Of a DNA stretch of 64,000 nucleotides, positions 1 through 8,225 are shown piece after piece. This stretch comes from Clostridium cavendishii DSM 21758. GTDB taxonomy: Bacteria > Bacillota > Clostridia > Clostridiales > Clostridiaceae. Every line of letters begins with the position of its first letter. Positions within the stretch are counted from its first letter, which is position 1. The notes beneath the pieces are model-generated. The model ran no database searches, was not told where the DNA came from, and was given only the letters and a program-made list of their open reading frames with translations. Where the stretch lies: contig NZ_FQZB01000024.1 of the NCBI RefSeq assembly GCF_900141845.1, forward strand, positions 1 to 64,000. The letters are read 5' to 3'. A program made the translations under genes and the position numbers.

Positions 1-95
1 TGTAATGAGTAGGAGTTTCCTTAAGTGACATTCTAAATTTTAATTTAGTTAATGGAACTTACTCATACGAATGTAATGAGTAGGAGTTTCCTTAA
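1..95 (-). repeat. Dispersed structured repeat, copy A (one full unit plus a partial tandem unit)
   Basis: Read on the minus strand, 21-95 is a full unit of the repeat family also found near 16.3, 62.3 and 63.7 kb. It starts with GGAAACTCCTA, has a hairpin CTCAT...ATGAG, continues through GAGTAAGTTC, then a second palindrome CTAAAT-TAAA-ATTTAG, and ends in CACTTAA. Positions 1-24 and 72-95 are identical, so a second unit begins in tandem with a period of 71 bp and is cut by the window edge. It lies upstream of the acyl-CoA ligase gene in the opposite orientation. Function is unknown. Confidence 0.8.
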
Positions 96-192
96 TAATA
101 TTAAAGAATATCCTTGGATGTTATTAAAATTAAAATGTAAAAAAATTTAAAAATGTAATTTAAAAATAAACAATTTAAAGGGGAACATAATT

Positions 193-1503
193 ATGAGTAA
201 AAAATATTGGAATGAAGAGATTGAAACAATAGATAGAGAAAAATTAGAAGAATATCAATTAAAGAATCTTAAGGAGCAAATAAAATTTGCTTATAATAAT
301 TCAGCATATTATAAAAAAAGTTTTAATGACGTTGGTGTTACATCAGAGGATATACAGGCTTTAGAAGATATAAGAAAGTTTCCATTTATCAATAAAAGTA
401 TCGTGAGAAAAAGACAACAGAGTAAGCCATTACTAGGGGATTTAGTGGCTGTTGAAGAAGAAAGGGTAGTATTTGTTTCATCTTCAAGTGGTTCTACAGG
501 TATTCCAACGGTAAGCCCTTTTACTAAAAAGGATTTTGATGAATTTCAAAATATTGAAAGTAGATTATTTTGGGGAACTGGAATGAGACCTAATGATAGG
601 TATGTGCATGCTTTAAACTTTTCACTTTTTGTTGGGGGACCAGATGTAATAGGAGCACAAAATTTAGGAGCTTTATGTATATGGGCTGGAACTCTTCCAT
701 CAGATAGACTTTTATTTATATTAAAAGAATATAAACCAACTATAATTTGGACTACACCCTCTTATGCTTGGTATTTAGGAGAAACAGCAAGGCAAAAAGG
801 AATAAATATTAGAGAAGAATTGGCAATAAAGAAGATAATTGTTGCAGGTGAACCAGGTGGCTCTATAGAGGCTACTAAAAATGCTATAGAGGATTTATGG
901 GGAGCAGAGGTATATGATTTTTATGGTATTTCAGATATATTTGGAGCTTGTGCGGGAGTATGTGAATATAAAAATGGATTACATGTGGCTGAAGATCAGT
1001 TATTAGTGGAGGTTATAAATACGGATACTTTAGAACCTGTAGGGCCCGGAGAAAGAGGGGAACTTATATTAACAACTTTAAGAAAAGAAGCAAGACCAAT
1101 GATTAGATTTAGAACTGGTGATATTGTAACTTATACAGATGAAAAGTGTGTATGTGGTAGAACACATAAAAGAATAAATATAATAGGGAGGTTAGATGAT
1201 ATGTTTATTAGTAGTGGCGTAAATGTATTTCCAAGTGATATTGAATATATTGTAAGAAATATTGAGGGGTTAACAGGAGAATATAGGATAACTTTATTTA
1301 CTAAAAATCATATGACTAAATTTTCGTTAGAAGTTGAGGTAAATGAAAATATTAAAAAGACAATAAGAGAAATTCAAGATACTGTATCTTCTGAAATAAA
1401 AGCTCATATAGGTGTAAAACCAACAGAAATCAATGTTCTAATATCAGGAGAGTTGCCACGTGCTACTCATAAAGCAAAAAGGGTAATTGATTTAAGAAGG
1501 TAG
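193..1503 (+). CDS. Phenylacetate-CoA ligase (PaaK) family acyl-CoA ligase
   Basis: This 436-residue protein belongs to the PaaK branch of AMP-forming acyl-CoA ligases. Visible are the phosphate-binding loop SSSSGSTG (96-103), the YGISD motif (244-248), RFRTGD (305-310) and GRLDDMFISSGVN (332-344), which is the PaaK-type hinge into the C-terminal domain. An AAAGGGG ribosome binding site precedes the ATG. It heads an operon with an aminotransferase (13 bp downstream) and a four-subunit 2-oxoacid:ferredoxin oxidoreductase. The context suggests it interconverts an organic acid and its CoA ester derived from an amino acid. It could activate an aryl or branched-chain acid, or recover ATP from the acyl-CoA made by the oxidoreductase. 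The substrate cannot be read from sequence. Confidence 0.88.
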   Translation: MSKKYWNEEIETIDREKLEEYQLKNLKEQIKFAYNNSAYYKKSFNDVGVTSEDIQALEDIRKFPFINKSIVRKRQQSKPLLGDLVAVEEERVVFVSSSSGSTGIPTVSPFTKKDFDEFQNIESRLFWGTGMRPNDRYVHALNFSLFVGGPDVIGAQNLGALCIWAGTLPSDRLLFILKEYKPTIIWTTPSYAWYLGETARQKGINIREELAIKKIIVAGEPGGSIEATKNAIEDLWGAEVYDFYGISDIFGACAGVCEYKNGLHVAEDQLLVEVINTDTLEPVGPGERGELILTTLRKEARPMIRFRTGDIVTYTDEKCVCGRTHKRINIIGRLDDMFISSGVNVFPSDIEYIVRNIEGLTGEYRITLFTKNHMTKFSLEVEVNENIKKTIREIQDTVSSEIKAHIGVKPTEINVLISGELPRATHKAKRVIDLRR

Positions 1504-1516
1504 GGGGAAGAAAGTT

Positions 1517-2689
1517 TTGGCACAGTTAAGTTCAAGGTTAGATTGGTTTACAGAGTCTGTTATAAGGAAGATGACAAGAGTTGCTAATAAATATAATGCA
1601 ATTAATTTATCACAGGGCTTTCCAGATTTTGATCCTCCAGAAGAAATAACAAATTCACTTATTGATGTGGCAAAGGGGGGACCACATCAGTATGAAATAA
1701 CTTGGGGATCAAATGAATTCAGAAAAGAATTGGCAAGAAAACAAGAGCATTTTATGGGGATTGGTATAAATCCAGAAGAAAATATAGTAGTTACTTGTGG
1801 GAGTACAGAGGCAATGATGGTTGCAATGATGGCAGTATGTGATATAGGAGATAAAGTTATAGTGTTTTCACCATTTTATGAAAATTATGTGGCAGATACT
1901 ATATTGTCAGGCGCAAAGCCTATTTATGTTCCATTAATTCCACCAAAGTTTAATTTTGATAAAGAAGTTTTAGAAAATGCTTTTAAGCAGGGTGCAAAAG
2001 CACTAATACTTTGTAATCCATCAAATCCAGTGGGAAAGGTATTTACTTTAGAGGAATTGGGTTTTATTGCAAAGCTTGCTAATAAATATGATGCTTTTGT
2101 TATAACTGATGAGGTTTATGAGCATATAGTATTTCCTCCATATAAGCATACTTATATATCATCTTTGCCTGGAATGTTTGAAAGAACAGTAGCTTGTAGT
2201 TCACTTTCAAAAACTTATTCAATAACAGGCTGGAGATTAGGGTATGTAATAGGGAGTAAGGAAGTTATTGATAATTGTAAAAAGGTTCATGATTTCCTTA
2301 CAGTTGGCGCAGCTGCACCACTACAGAAAGCGGCTTTAGAGGGGTTAAGATTTACTGATAAGTATTATGCTGATTTAGGAAAACTTTATGAAAAGAAAAA
2401 AGAATTATTTTTAAATGGTCTAAGGGAGTGTGGTTTTAAATTTTATGAGCCACAAGGTGCTTATTATGTTTTAGTAGATATATCTGAATTTGGGGAAAGA
2501 GATGATTATAAATTCTGTCAATGGATGGCAAGAGAAGTTGGGGTTGCTGCTGTACCAGGATCTAGTTTTTTTAGAGAGGATGTGAATAATTATATAAGAT
2601 TTCACTTTGCGAAAAAGGAGGAAACATTGATAGAGGCTATAAATAGACTTAAAACTTTAAAAATAAAAGCGATGGAGGGGATTAAATGA
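1517..2689 (+). CDS. Class I/II pyridoxal-phosphate aminotransferase
   Basis: The 390-residue protein has the fold-type I aminotransferase signature. It shows NPSNPVG (167-173), the cofactor-binding Asp in TDEVYEH (D198), and the Schiff-base lysine in SSLSKTYSITGWR (K232), followed by the substrate-carboxylate Arg. The start is TTG, chosen because GGGGGAAG lies 6-13 bases upstream and the sequence from MAQLSSRL fits the family's N-terminus. The next gene overlaps by 4 bp (ATGA), so translation is probably coupled. It likely converts an amino acid to the 2-oxoacid consumed by the oxidoreductase encoded immediately downstream. Aromatic or branched-chain amino acids are the most plausible substrates by context only. 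Confidence 0.9.
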   Translation: MAQLSSRLDWFTESVIRKMTRVANKYNAINLSQGFPDFDPPEEITNSLIDVAKGGPHQYEITWGSNEFRKELARKQEHFMGIGINPEENIVVTCGSTEAMMVAMMAVCDIGDKVIVFSPFYENYVADTILSGAKPIYVPLIPPKFNFDKEVLENAFKQGAKALILCNPSNPVGKVFTLEELGFIAKLANKYDAFVITDEVYEHIVFPPYKHTYISSLPGMFERTVACSSLSKTYSITGWRLGYVIGSKEVIDNCKKVHDFLTVGAAAPLQKAALEGLRFTDKYYADLGKLYEKKKELFLNGLRECGFKFYEPQGAYYVLVDISEFGERDDYKFCQWMAREVGVAAVPGSSFFREDVNNYIRFHFAKKEETLIEAINRLKTLKIKAMEGIK

Positions 2690-3234
2690 TAGAAATCAGA
2701 TGGCTTGGTAGAGGTGGCCAGGGAGCATTTACGTCTTCAAGATTATTAGGTATAGGGGCAACTATTTATGAAGGAAAAAACTCTATTGCCTTTCCATCCT
2801 TTGGCCCTGAGAGGAGAGGAGCGCCAGTAAATGCTTTTACTAAAATAGATGATAAAAGAATACAAGATAGGAGTCAAAGTTTAACCTGTGACTATTTTGT
2901 TATTCTAGATGATAGTCTTTATAAGGAAGAATTTTTAGATAATATATCTAGTAATGGAAAGTTAATTATTAATACAGTAAATGAGGATAAGTTTAGACAT
3001 ATTAAGGATAGGGTCGTAATGATAGATGCAAGTAGCCTAGCAGTGGAGTTTTTAAATAATGCTATTACGAATACTGCTATGCTTGCAGCTTTAGTTGCAA
3101 GTACAGAAATAATATCTTTAGAATCAACGCTTAAAGCTATAGATTATGAAATGAAAGGTAGTAAAGCAGAAAAAAATAAAAGATTAATAAGATATATAGT
3201 TGAAAAATTAAAAGAAGGTGAATTAAATGACTAG
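2686..3234 (+). CDS. 2-oxoacid:ferredoxin oxidoreductase, gamma subunit
   Basis: The 182-residue protein matches the catalytic gamma domain of pyruvate/ketoisovalerate ferredoxin oxidoreductases: an N-terminal WLGRGGQG nucleotide-like loop (residues 6-13) and the FGPERRGAPVNAF segment (about 40-52) typical of this subunit. It is the first of four separate subunit genes in the order gamma, delta, alpha, beta. It overlaps the aminotransferase gene by 4 bp and the next gene by 8 bp. The complex oxidatively decarboxylates a 2-oxoacid to acyl-CoA and reduces ferredoxin in the cytoplasm. The four-gene arrangement is that of archaeal-type POR/VOR enzymes rather than the single-chain clostridial pyruvate enzyme. 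Confidence 0.9.
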   Translation: MIEIRWLGRGGQGAFTSSRLLGIGATIYEGKNSIAFPSFGPERRGAPVNAFTKIDDKRIQDRSQSLTCDYFVILDDSLYKEEFLDNISSNGKLIINTVNEDKFRHIKDRVVMIDASSLAVEFLNNAITNTAMLAALVASTEIISLESTLKAIDYEMKGSKAEKNKRLIRYIVEKLKEGELND

Positions 3235-3523
3235 ACCTAAAGTAAGTGAAGTTAAAGCTATAAAAACCATTAAAGATTTGCCTGTTGGAACTTATGGAAG
3301 TGCTTTTAATTTAGTAGAAAAAAATTCTTCATGGAGAAGTGTAAAACCAATAATAAATGAAGATTTATGTGTTCAATGTGAAGAATGCTATTTGACATGC
3401 CCAGATGGAGTTATTTATTTAGATAATTTTGAGATGAAAATAGATTATGATTTTTGTAAAGGTTGTGGCATTTGTGCAAAATCCTGTGGCATGAAAGCAA
3501 TAACTATGGAAAGAGAGGAATGA
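3227..3523 (+). CDS. 2-oxoacid:ferredoxin oxidoreductase, delta (2x[4Fe-4S] ferredoxin) subunit
   Basis: This 98-residue protein carries two CxxCxxCxxxC motifs, C48/C51/C54/C58 and C77/C80/C83/C87. The first is followed by the usual Pro, while the second has Gly instead. About 45 residues precede the clusters, as in POR/VOR delta subunits, which hand electrons from the thiamine subunit to free ferredoxin. It overlaps the gamma gene by 8 bp and ends 3 bp before the alpha gene, so the four subunits should be made together. Confidence 0.92.
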   Translation: MTRPKVSEVKAIKTIKDLPVGTYGSAFNLVEKNSSWRSVKPIINEDLCVQCEECYLTCPDGVIYLDNFEMKIDYDFCKGCGICAKSCGMKAITMEREE

Positions 3524-3526
3524 TTT

Positions 3527-4708
3527 ATGGGGAATAAAGTATTTGCATCTGGAGATGAGGCTATAGCTATAGGAGTAAAACTTTGTAAACCTAAAGTTAT
3601 AGCAGCATACCCAATAACACCTCAAACAATAGTAGTGGAAAGACTTGCAGAAATGGTAGAAAATAAGGAGTTAAACTCTAAGTATATATATGTAGAATCA
3701 GAACATTCAGCACTTTCAGCCGTAATGGGAGCAGCTGCTCTTGGAGTAAGGACTTTTACAGCTACTTCTTCTCAAGGGTTGTTATATATGGCAGAGGTTT
3801 TGCATTATGCTAGTGGAGGAAGAGTGCCTTTAGTTATGATGAATGCCAATAGATCTGTTGCTTTGCCTTGGAGTATTTTTGATGATCAAAGAGATTCTTT
3901 ATCACTTTTAGATTCAGGTTGGATTCAAGTATATGTAGAAGATGCACAAGAAGCTTTAGATACCATAATAGAAGCTTACAAATTAGCAGAAGACAATAGA
4001 GTTTTAACACCAGTTATGGTGAATTTAGATGGATTTGTATTAACGCATACCTACGAGGGAATTGATATACCTTCAAAAGAAGAGGTTGATAATTTCCTAC
4101 CTTTCTTTAACTTTCCTTATAAGATGGATTTTGAAAAACCAAAAAATATATTTTTTTCATCATCGCCTGAGCACAATATAGCCTTTAAGTATGCTCAACA
4201 TTTAGCAATGATAAAGGCCAAAGAGGTAATAAAAGAATTAGATACTGAATTTGAAAATATATTTCATAGATCCTATGGAGGATTACTTAAAGGTTATTTG
4301 GTAGAAGATGCAGAGATTGTATTAATTACTTTAGGGAGTATAACAGGAACAGCAAGAGAAGTAGTTGATGAATTAAGAGAAACGGGAAAAAAAGTAGGAA
4401 TAGTAAAACTAAGATATATGAGACCATTTCCAGCGGAAGCACTTTTAGAAAGTTTAAGAGGGGTAAAGATAGTTGGAGTTTTTGAAAAAGATATTTCATT
4501 TGGTTATGAAGGAACTGTATTTACTAATGTAGCATCAACACTTAAATCTACAGATAATTCTATAAAAGTGTTTGATTTTATAGGTGGTTTAGGAGGAAAA
4601 AATGTATCTAAAAATGATATTAGAAATATTTTTCTTAAATTAATAGAAATAAAAAATGGAGGAGAGTTACAAAGGGTAAATTTCGTTAATATAGGGGTTG
4701 AAGTGTAA
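3527..4708 (+). CDS. 2-oxoacid:ferredoxin oxidoreductase, alpha subunit
   Basis: The 393-residue protein matches the pyrimidine-binding alpha subunit of 2-oxoacid:ferredoxin oxidoreductases. It has the AAYPITPQT substrate/TPP-contacting segment near residues 26-34, the ESEHSALSAVMGAA segment (about 57-70) with the conserved catalytic Glu region, and the TSSQGL loop. The C-terminal part is the transketolase-C-like domain. An AGAGGAATG ribosome binding site precedes the ATG. Its stop codon overlaps the ATG of the beta gene by one base. The best guess at substrate is a branched-chain or aryl 2-oxoacid because of the aminotransferase and CoA ligase in the same operon, but pyruvate cannot be excluded. 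Confidence 0.9.
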   Translation: MGNKVFASGDEAIAIGVKLCKPKVIAAYPITPQTIVVERLAEMVENKELNSKYIYVESEHSALSAVMGAAALGVRTFTATSSQGLLYMAEVLHYASGGRVPLVMMNANRSVALPWSIFDDQRDSLSLLDSGWIQVYVEDAQEALDTIIEAYKLAEDNRVLTPVMVNLDGFVLTHTYEGIDIPSKEEVDNFLPFFNFPYKMDFEKPKNIFFSSSPEHNIAFKYAQHLAMIKAKEVIKELDTEFENIFHRSYGGLLKGYLVEDAEIVLITLGSITGTAREVVDELRETGKKVGIVKLRYMRPFPAEALLESLRGVKIVGVFEKDISFGYEGTVFTNVASTLKSTDNSIKVFDFIGGLGGKNVSKNDIRNIFLKLIEIKNGGELQRVNFVNIGVEV

Positions 4709-5643
4709 TGAAAGAATTAAAAATAAGTAAAGATGAATATTTTTATGGGCATAAAGCTTGTTCAGGATGTGGCGGAAGTCTAGCTGTAAGACTAGCATTA
4801 AAAGCACTTGGTAAAAATACTTTTGTAGTTATTCCAGCAGGATGCATGTCGGCTGTAGGTTTTATTTATCCACAGCTATGCTTTTCAGTAAATGCAATGA
4901 TTTCTCAATTTGCTAGTACTGGGGCTATGTTATCTGGTGTTTATGCAGGAGCAAAGGCATTAGGCTTAGAAAATTTTAATGTAGTTGGATTTGCAGGAGA
5001 TGGGGGAACTGCAGATATAGGATTACAAGCATTATCTGGGGCTATAGATAGAAATGATAAGATAATTTATATTTGTTATGATAACGAGGCTTATATGAAT
5101 ACTGGAGTTCAACAAAGTGGACTAACTCCTTATGGAGCAAGGACTACAACTTCACCAGCAGGAGATAATATTCATGGTTCAGCTAATAGAAAGAAAGATA
5201 TGTTTGAGATAGTAGCAGCTCATAAGATAAAATATGCAGCTACAGCAAGTATAGGTTATCCTAAGGATTTTATAAATAAGGTGTCAAAAGCAAAAGAGGT
5301 AGATGGAACCTCATATATTCATGTTTTTGCACCATGTCCAACAGGGTGGGGGATTAGCACAAGTGAAACAGTTTCTATTGCAAAGGAAGTTGTAGAATGT
5401 GGTCTATGGTATTTAGCTGAGTATGAAAATGGAGAGTTCATATTAAATAGAAAAATAGAAGAGTTTTCATCTGTTAAAAATTATCTAAAAAATCAAGGAA
5501 GATTTAAACATTTGGATGAAAGTGATATTGAAAGTATAATTAAAGAAAGGGATGAGAAATGGGGCAAAACTTTAAATAACTTTAAAGTTAATGAAGATAA
5601 GCTAATAGTTTTAAATGAAAATTCTACTTGCTGTGATAAATAA
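4708..5643 (+). CDS. 2-oxoacid:ferredoxin oxidoreductase, beta (thiamine diphosphate) subunit
   Basis: The 311-residue beta subunit binds thiamine diphosphate and the proximal [4Fe-4S] cluster. CxxC (C18/C21), C46 and a late Cys in PCPTGW near residue 212 are the expected cluster ligands. GDGGTADIG (97-105) with a following N126 is the Mg-TPP motif. It is the last gene of the six-gene operon. A hairpin shared with the convergent MATE exporter gene lies 11 bp past the stop. Confidence 0.92.
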   Translation: MKELKISKDEYFYGHKACSGCGGSLAVRLALKALGKNTFVVIPAGCMSAVGFIYPQLCFSVNAMISQFASTGAMLSGVYAGAKALGLENFNVVGFAGDGGTADIGLQALSGAIDRNDKIIYICYDNEAYMNTGVQQSGLTPYGARTTTSPAGDNIHGSANRKKDMFEIVAAHKIKYAATASIGYPKDFINKVSKAKEVDGTSYIHVFAPCPTGWGISTSETVSIAKEVVECGLWYLAEYENGEFILNRKIEEFSSVKNYLKNQGRFKHLDESDIESIIKERDEKWGKTLNNFKVNEDKLIVLNENSTCCDK

Positions 5644-5653
5644 AAATAGAATT

Positions 5654-5697
5654 AAAGAGCAATAAATATACTTTGAAGTCTATCTATTACTCTTTTA
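5654..5697. terminator. Bidirectional terminator between the oxidoreductase operon and the MATE gene
   Basis: An AAAGAG...CTCTTT hairpin with a 15-bp arm (two mismatches, loop near 5669-5680) is followed by TTATT on the plus strand and preceded by an A-rich run. It sits between two convergent genes and can end both transcripts. Confidence 0.65.
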
Positions 5698-5698
5698 T

Positions 5699-7045
5699 TC
5701 ATTGTAATTTTTCGCGTAGTTTTTTCTTAAATAATGTATATATAAGTATTCCATCAAATGCCCATTGTATAGAAGTTATTATCCATACATAGATTACCGA
5801 AAGTTTTAAGATAAAGATAATAATAATCATTAATGGCATTCTTATAACCCATGAACTTATAAGAGAAACCTTAAATGGAGTTTTTGTATCCCCAGAGCCT
5901 TTAAGTACGCCACCTACTATCATGGAAACAGCCATAAAAGGTTGTTCTATAGCTGCTATCATAAGGCAGTAAGTACCAAGTCGTATAACTTCAGCTTCTG
6001 AAGAGGTTATAAAGGCGGTTATAAGTATATGAGGTATTATTAAGAATAATAAAGCGCAAGCACTCATTATAACAGTTCCTAAAAATATAGACGTAAAGGC
6101 ATATTCTTTCGCTTTTTTATAATCTTTTTCTCCTATTTTATGTCCAACTAGTGTAGTTGCAGCTACAGCAAAGCCCCAACCAGGCATAAAACTTATAGAT
6201 TCTATAGTTGTAGTTATTTGATTTGCAGCAAAAGCTATTGTACCAAGGCTTACTATAAAGAAAGCGCCAAGAAGTCTACTTATACTAAAAGCACCTTCTT
6301 GCATAGATGATGGTATTGAAAGTTTAAATAGGCCTTTAAGCATGTCTAAGTTAAAATCTTTTATATACTTTAAACGAATCTTAATCTTAGAGTATTTAGC
6401 AATATAAAATGCTATAAATATAAAACCTACAATTTGAGCTGTACAAGTAGCTATAGCAGCTCCTTTTATTCCAAGCTCAGGAAAACCGAATTTTCCAAAT
6501 ATAAGAGAGTAATCTAAACCTATATTTATAATATTTATTATTATTGAAGCAATTAAAGGTGTTTTAGTATTTCCTGATCCTCTTAAACAAGCATTTAGTG
6601 CATTCATAGCCATGTTAAAGCCTATTCCTATAGCTGCTATTCTCATAAATGAAGAACCAAGAGTTATAACATTTTCTTGAGCACCAGCTAGTTTAAAGAT
6701 TTCATGTGAAAAGAAGAAAAATATAAAACTTAAAATTAAAGCTACAAATACTGCAACTATAAATCCCAAGGTGGCATATTCTTCAGCTAAATCAATTCTT
6801 TTAGCACCTATGTTTCTAGCAACTAAAGATGTTATTCCGATAGATATACCACAAGCTATAAGTATATTTGAAAAGGTATAGACTATTTCGGAACTTAATC
6901 CAACGCTACTTACAGCTATATTTCCTCCATATTTACCAACCATCATAGTATCAAAAACCCAAATCATCATATATAAAGTCATTTCACCTACAGCTGGTAG
7001 GGCAAGTTTTAAAACATCTATAACAGTATCTTTTCGTAACTTCAT
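5699..7045 (-). CDS. MATE family multidrug/sodium antiporter
   Basis: The 448-residue, very hydrophobic protein has about twelve membrane segments arranged in two similar halves, the pattern of MATE (NorM/DinF) exporters. The N-terminal GEMTLYMMIWVFDTMMVG segment and the repeated LRGSGNTKTP / LKGSGDTKTP loops (one per half) are strong family marks. It would export cationic compounds in exchange for Na+ or H+. A GAGGGGG ribosome binding site precedes the ATG. It stands alone on the minus strand, with a long hairpin region separating it from the AraC gene. Confidence 0.92.
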   Translation of the reverse strand: MKLRKDTVIDVLKLALPAVGEMTLYMMIWVFDTMMVGKYGGNIAVSSVGLSSEIVYTFSNILIACGISIGITSLVARNIGAKRIDLAEEYATLGFIVAVFVALILSFIFFFFSHEIFKLAGAQENVITLGSSFMRIAAIGIGFNMAMNALNACLRGSGNTKTPLIASIIINIINIGLDYSLIFGKFGFPELGIKGAAIATCTAQIVGFIFIAFYIAKYSKIKIRLKYIKDFNLDMLKGLFKLSIPSSMQEGAFSISRLLGAFFIVSLGTIAFAANQITTTIESISFMPGWGFAVAATTLVGHKIGEKDYKKAKEYAFTSIFLGTVIMSACALLFLIIPHILITAFITSSEAEVIRLGTYCLMIAAIEQPFMAVSMIVGGVLKGSGDTKTPFKVSLISSWVIRMPLMIIIIFILKLSVIYVWIITSIQWAFDGILIYTLFKKKLREKLQ

Positions 7046-7169
7046 TGTTATCCCCCTCTTTTGTTAATAAGTCTAAGTTTAAAAAAAATTATTTATAGAT
7101 CATAAATTTAGTTATATCATTATAAAAGAATAATAATATAATTTGTAGTTTTCTCATATCTAGCACTTT

Positions 7170-7244
7170 AAGTGGGCTTATAGAAATTTTAATGACTAGG
7201 AGTTTGTCCAGGTCATAAGAAAATTCTATAAGCCCACTTTTTTA
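7170..7244 (+). terminator. Long hairpin with a plus-strand T-run between two minus-strand genes
   Basis: A perfect 16-bp stem (7170-7185 with 7224-7239, AAGTGGGCTTATAGAA) encloses a second imperfect stem (TGAC..GTCA). It is followed on the plus strand by TTTTTATTA. On the minus strand there is no T-run. As an intrinsic terminator it therefore points along the plus strand, although both flanking genes are on the minus strand. Confidence 0.6.
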
Positions 7245-7297
7245 TTATATTAAATTTCAACATTAAATGTAAGTGGTTTTATGGTAAAATATTAAGC

Positions 7298-8047
7298 TTA
7301 AGTAGTATAGTTCATATTTCTAAAGCTCAAAGGTGTTTGCTTTGTTAGTTTTTTAAATGTCATATTATAATAGTTTTGATTGTTAAAACCTACAGATAAA
7401 GCTATATCTAAAATAGTCATATTATCTTGTAGAAGCATTTCTTTACTTTTTTCTATTCTGACTTCATTCAAAAATTGAGAAAAGGTCTTTTTAGTCTCCT
7501 TTTTAAATAAAGTACAGAAATAACATTTATTTATTTTTAAAAAACTAGAAACATCCTCTAATGTTATTGGCTTGTTATAATTGTCATTTATGTATTTAAT
7601 AGCTTTGTTAACATAAAAACTATGGTTTACATCTTTAATATCTAAAAGATTAAACTTTGAAGATGTATCATAAAAGATACTTCTTAATAAGGTTATCATA
7701 TGAGGAATGCAAGTTTTAGGTTTATATAATATATTATAACTGTTTGATTTTTTTATATTATAGGGTCCTAAAATAAACATACCAAGTTCAGGCTTTGTTT
7801 TATCAATAAAACAAGCTGTAAAATTTATTTCAGATAAAATAGATATAGTTATGAATTCATTATTAGTAGAAGAAAATCTGTCTTTTGCTTTTAAATATAT
7901 ATTATTATTGTTGAATAATTTTAGTGAATCAGTATTATAGCCAATAGCATTAATTAAATTCCCATTATTATCAATTGCTACAATAGGAATATGGGTACAT
8001 GAAAAAAATTTTTCTATAGTTTCACAGATAGTAGGTTTTAATAACAA
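7298..8047 (-). CDS. AraC family transcriptional regulator
   Basis: The 249-residue protein ends with a double helix-turn-helix domain of the AraC type (about residues 148-245). DIALSVGFNNQNYYNMTFKK is the second recognition unit, and it ends in the family's TPLSFRN motif. The N-terminal 140 residues form an unassigned sensory domain. The start is TTG, set by GGAGGGA seven bases upstream. The gene is transcribed away from the iron/siderophore uptake operon with a Fur-like box between them. It may be the ligand-responsive activator of that operon, which is inferred from position only. Confidence 0.85.
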   Translation of the reverse strand: MLLKPTICETIEKFFSCTHIPIVAIDNNGNLINAIGYNTDSLKLFNNNNIYLKAKDRFSSTNNEFITISILSEINFTACFIDKTKPELGMFILGPYNIKKSNSYNILYKPKTCIPHMITLLRSIFYDTSSKFNLLDIKDVNHSFYVNKAIKYINDNYNKPITLEDVSSFLKINKCYFCTLFKKETKKTFSQFLNEVRIEKSKEMLLQDNMTILDIALSVGFNNQNYYNMTFKKLTKQTPLSFRNMNYTT

Positions 8048-8140
8048 AAAAATCCCTCCAAATTTAAAGATTATAAAAATATAGTTATAAAAATATAAAT
8101 ATACTTAAGATTTTAAAGAGTATAATTGTTAAAATTAATT

Positions 8141-8159
8141 GAGAATGAAAATCATTAGT
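8141..8159. promoter_or_regulatory. Fur box
   Basis: GAGAATGAAAATCATTAGT matches the 19-bp Fur consensus at about 15 positions. It lies between the divergent AraC gene and the yclN-like operon, 67 bp before the permease start, where iron-loaded Fur would repress uptake genes. Confidence 0.75.
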
Positions 8160-8225
8160 GGAAAATAAATTATAGCATTGAAAATTTATAAGTGTCAAAT
8201 AAGATTTATTTACAGAGGAGGATAT

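Noticed and set aside
1..95. Identical 24-bp units at the window start suggested a CRISPR array.
   Set aside because: The intervening sequence is itself part of the dispersed repeat found elsewhere, the period is 71 bp, and no cas genes are present.
5699..7045. A functional link between the MATE exporter and the amino-acid oxidation operon.
   Set aside because: The genes are convergent with a terminator between them and share no regulatory element that I can see.
7190..7212. TAGGAGTTT in the long hairpin near 7.2 kb resembles the core of the dispersed repeat family.
   Set aside because: Only nine bases match, and the GAGTAAGTTC, AT palindrome and CACTTAA modules are absent, so it is not counted as a copy.
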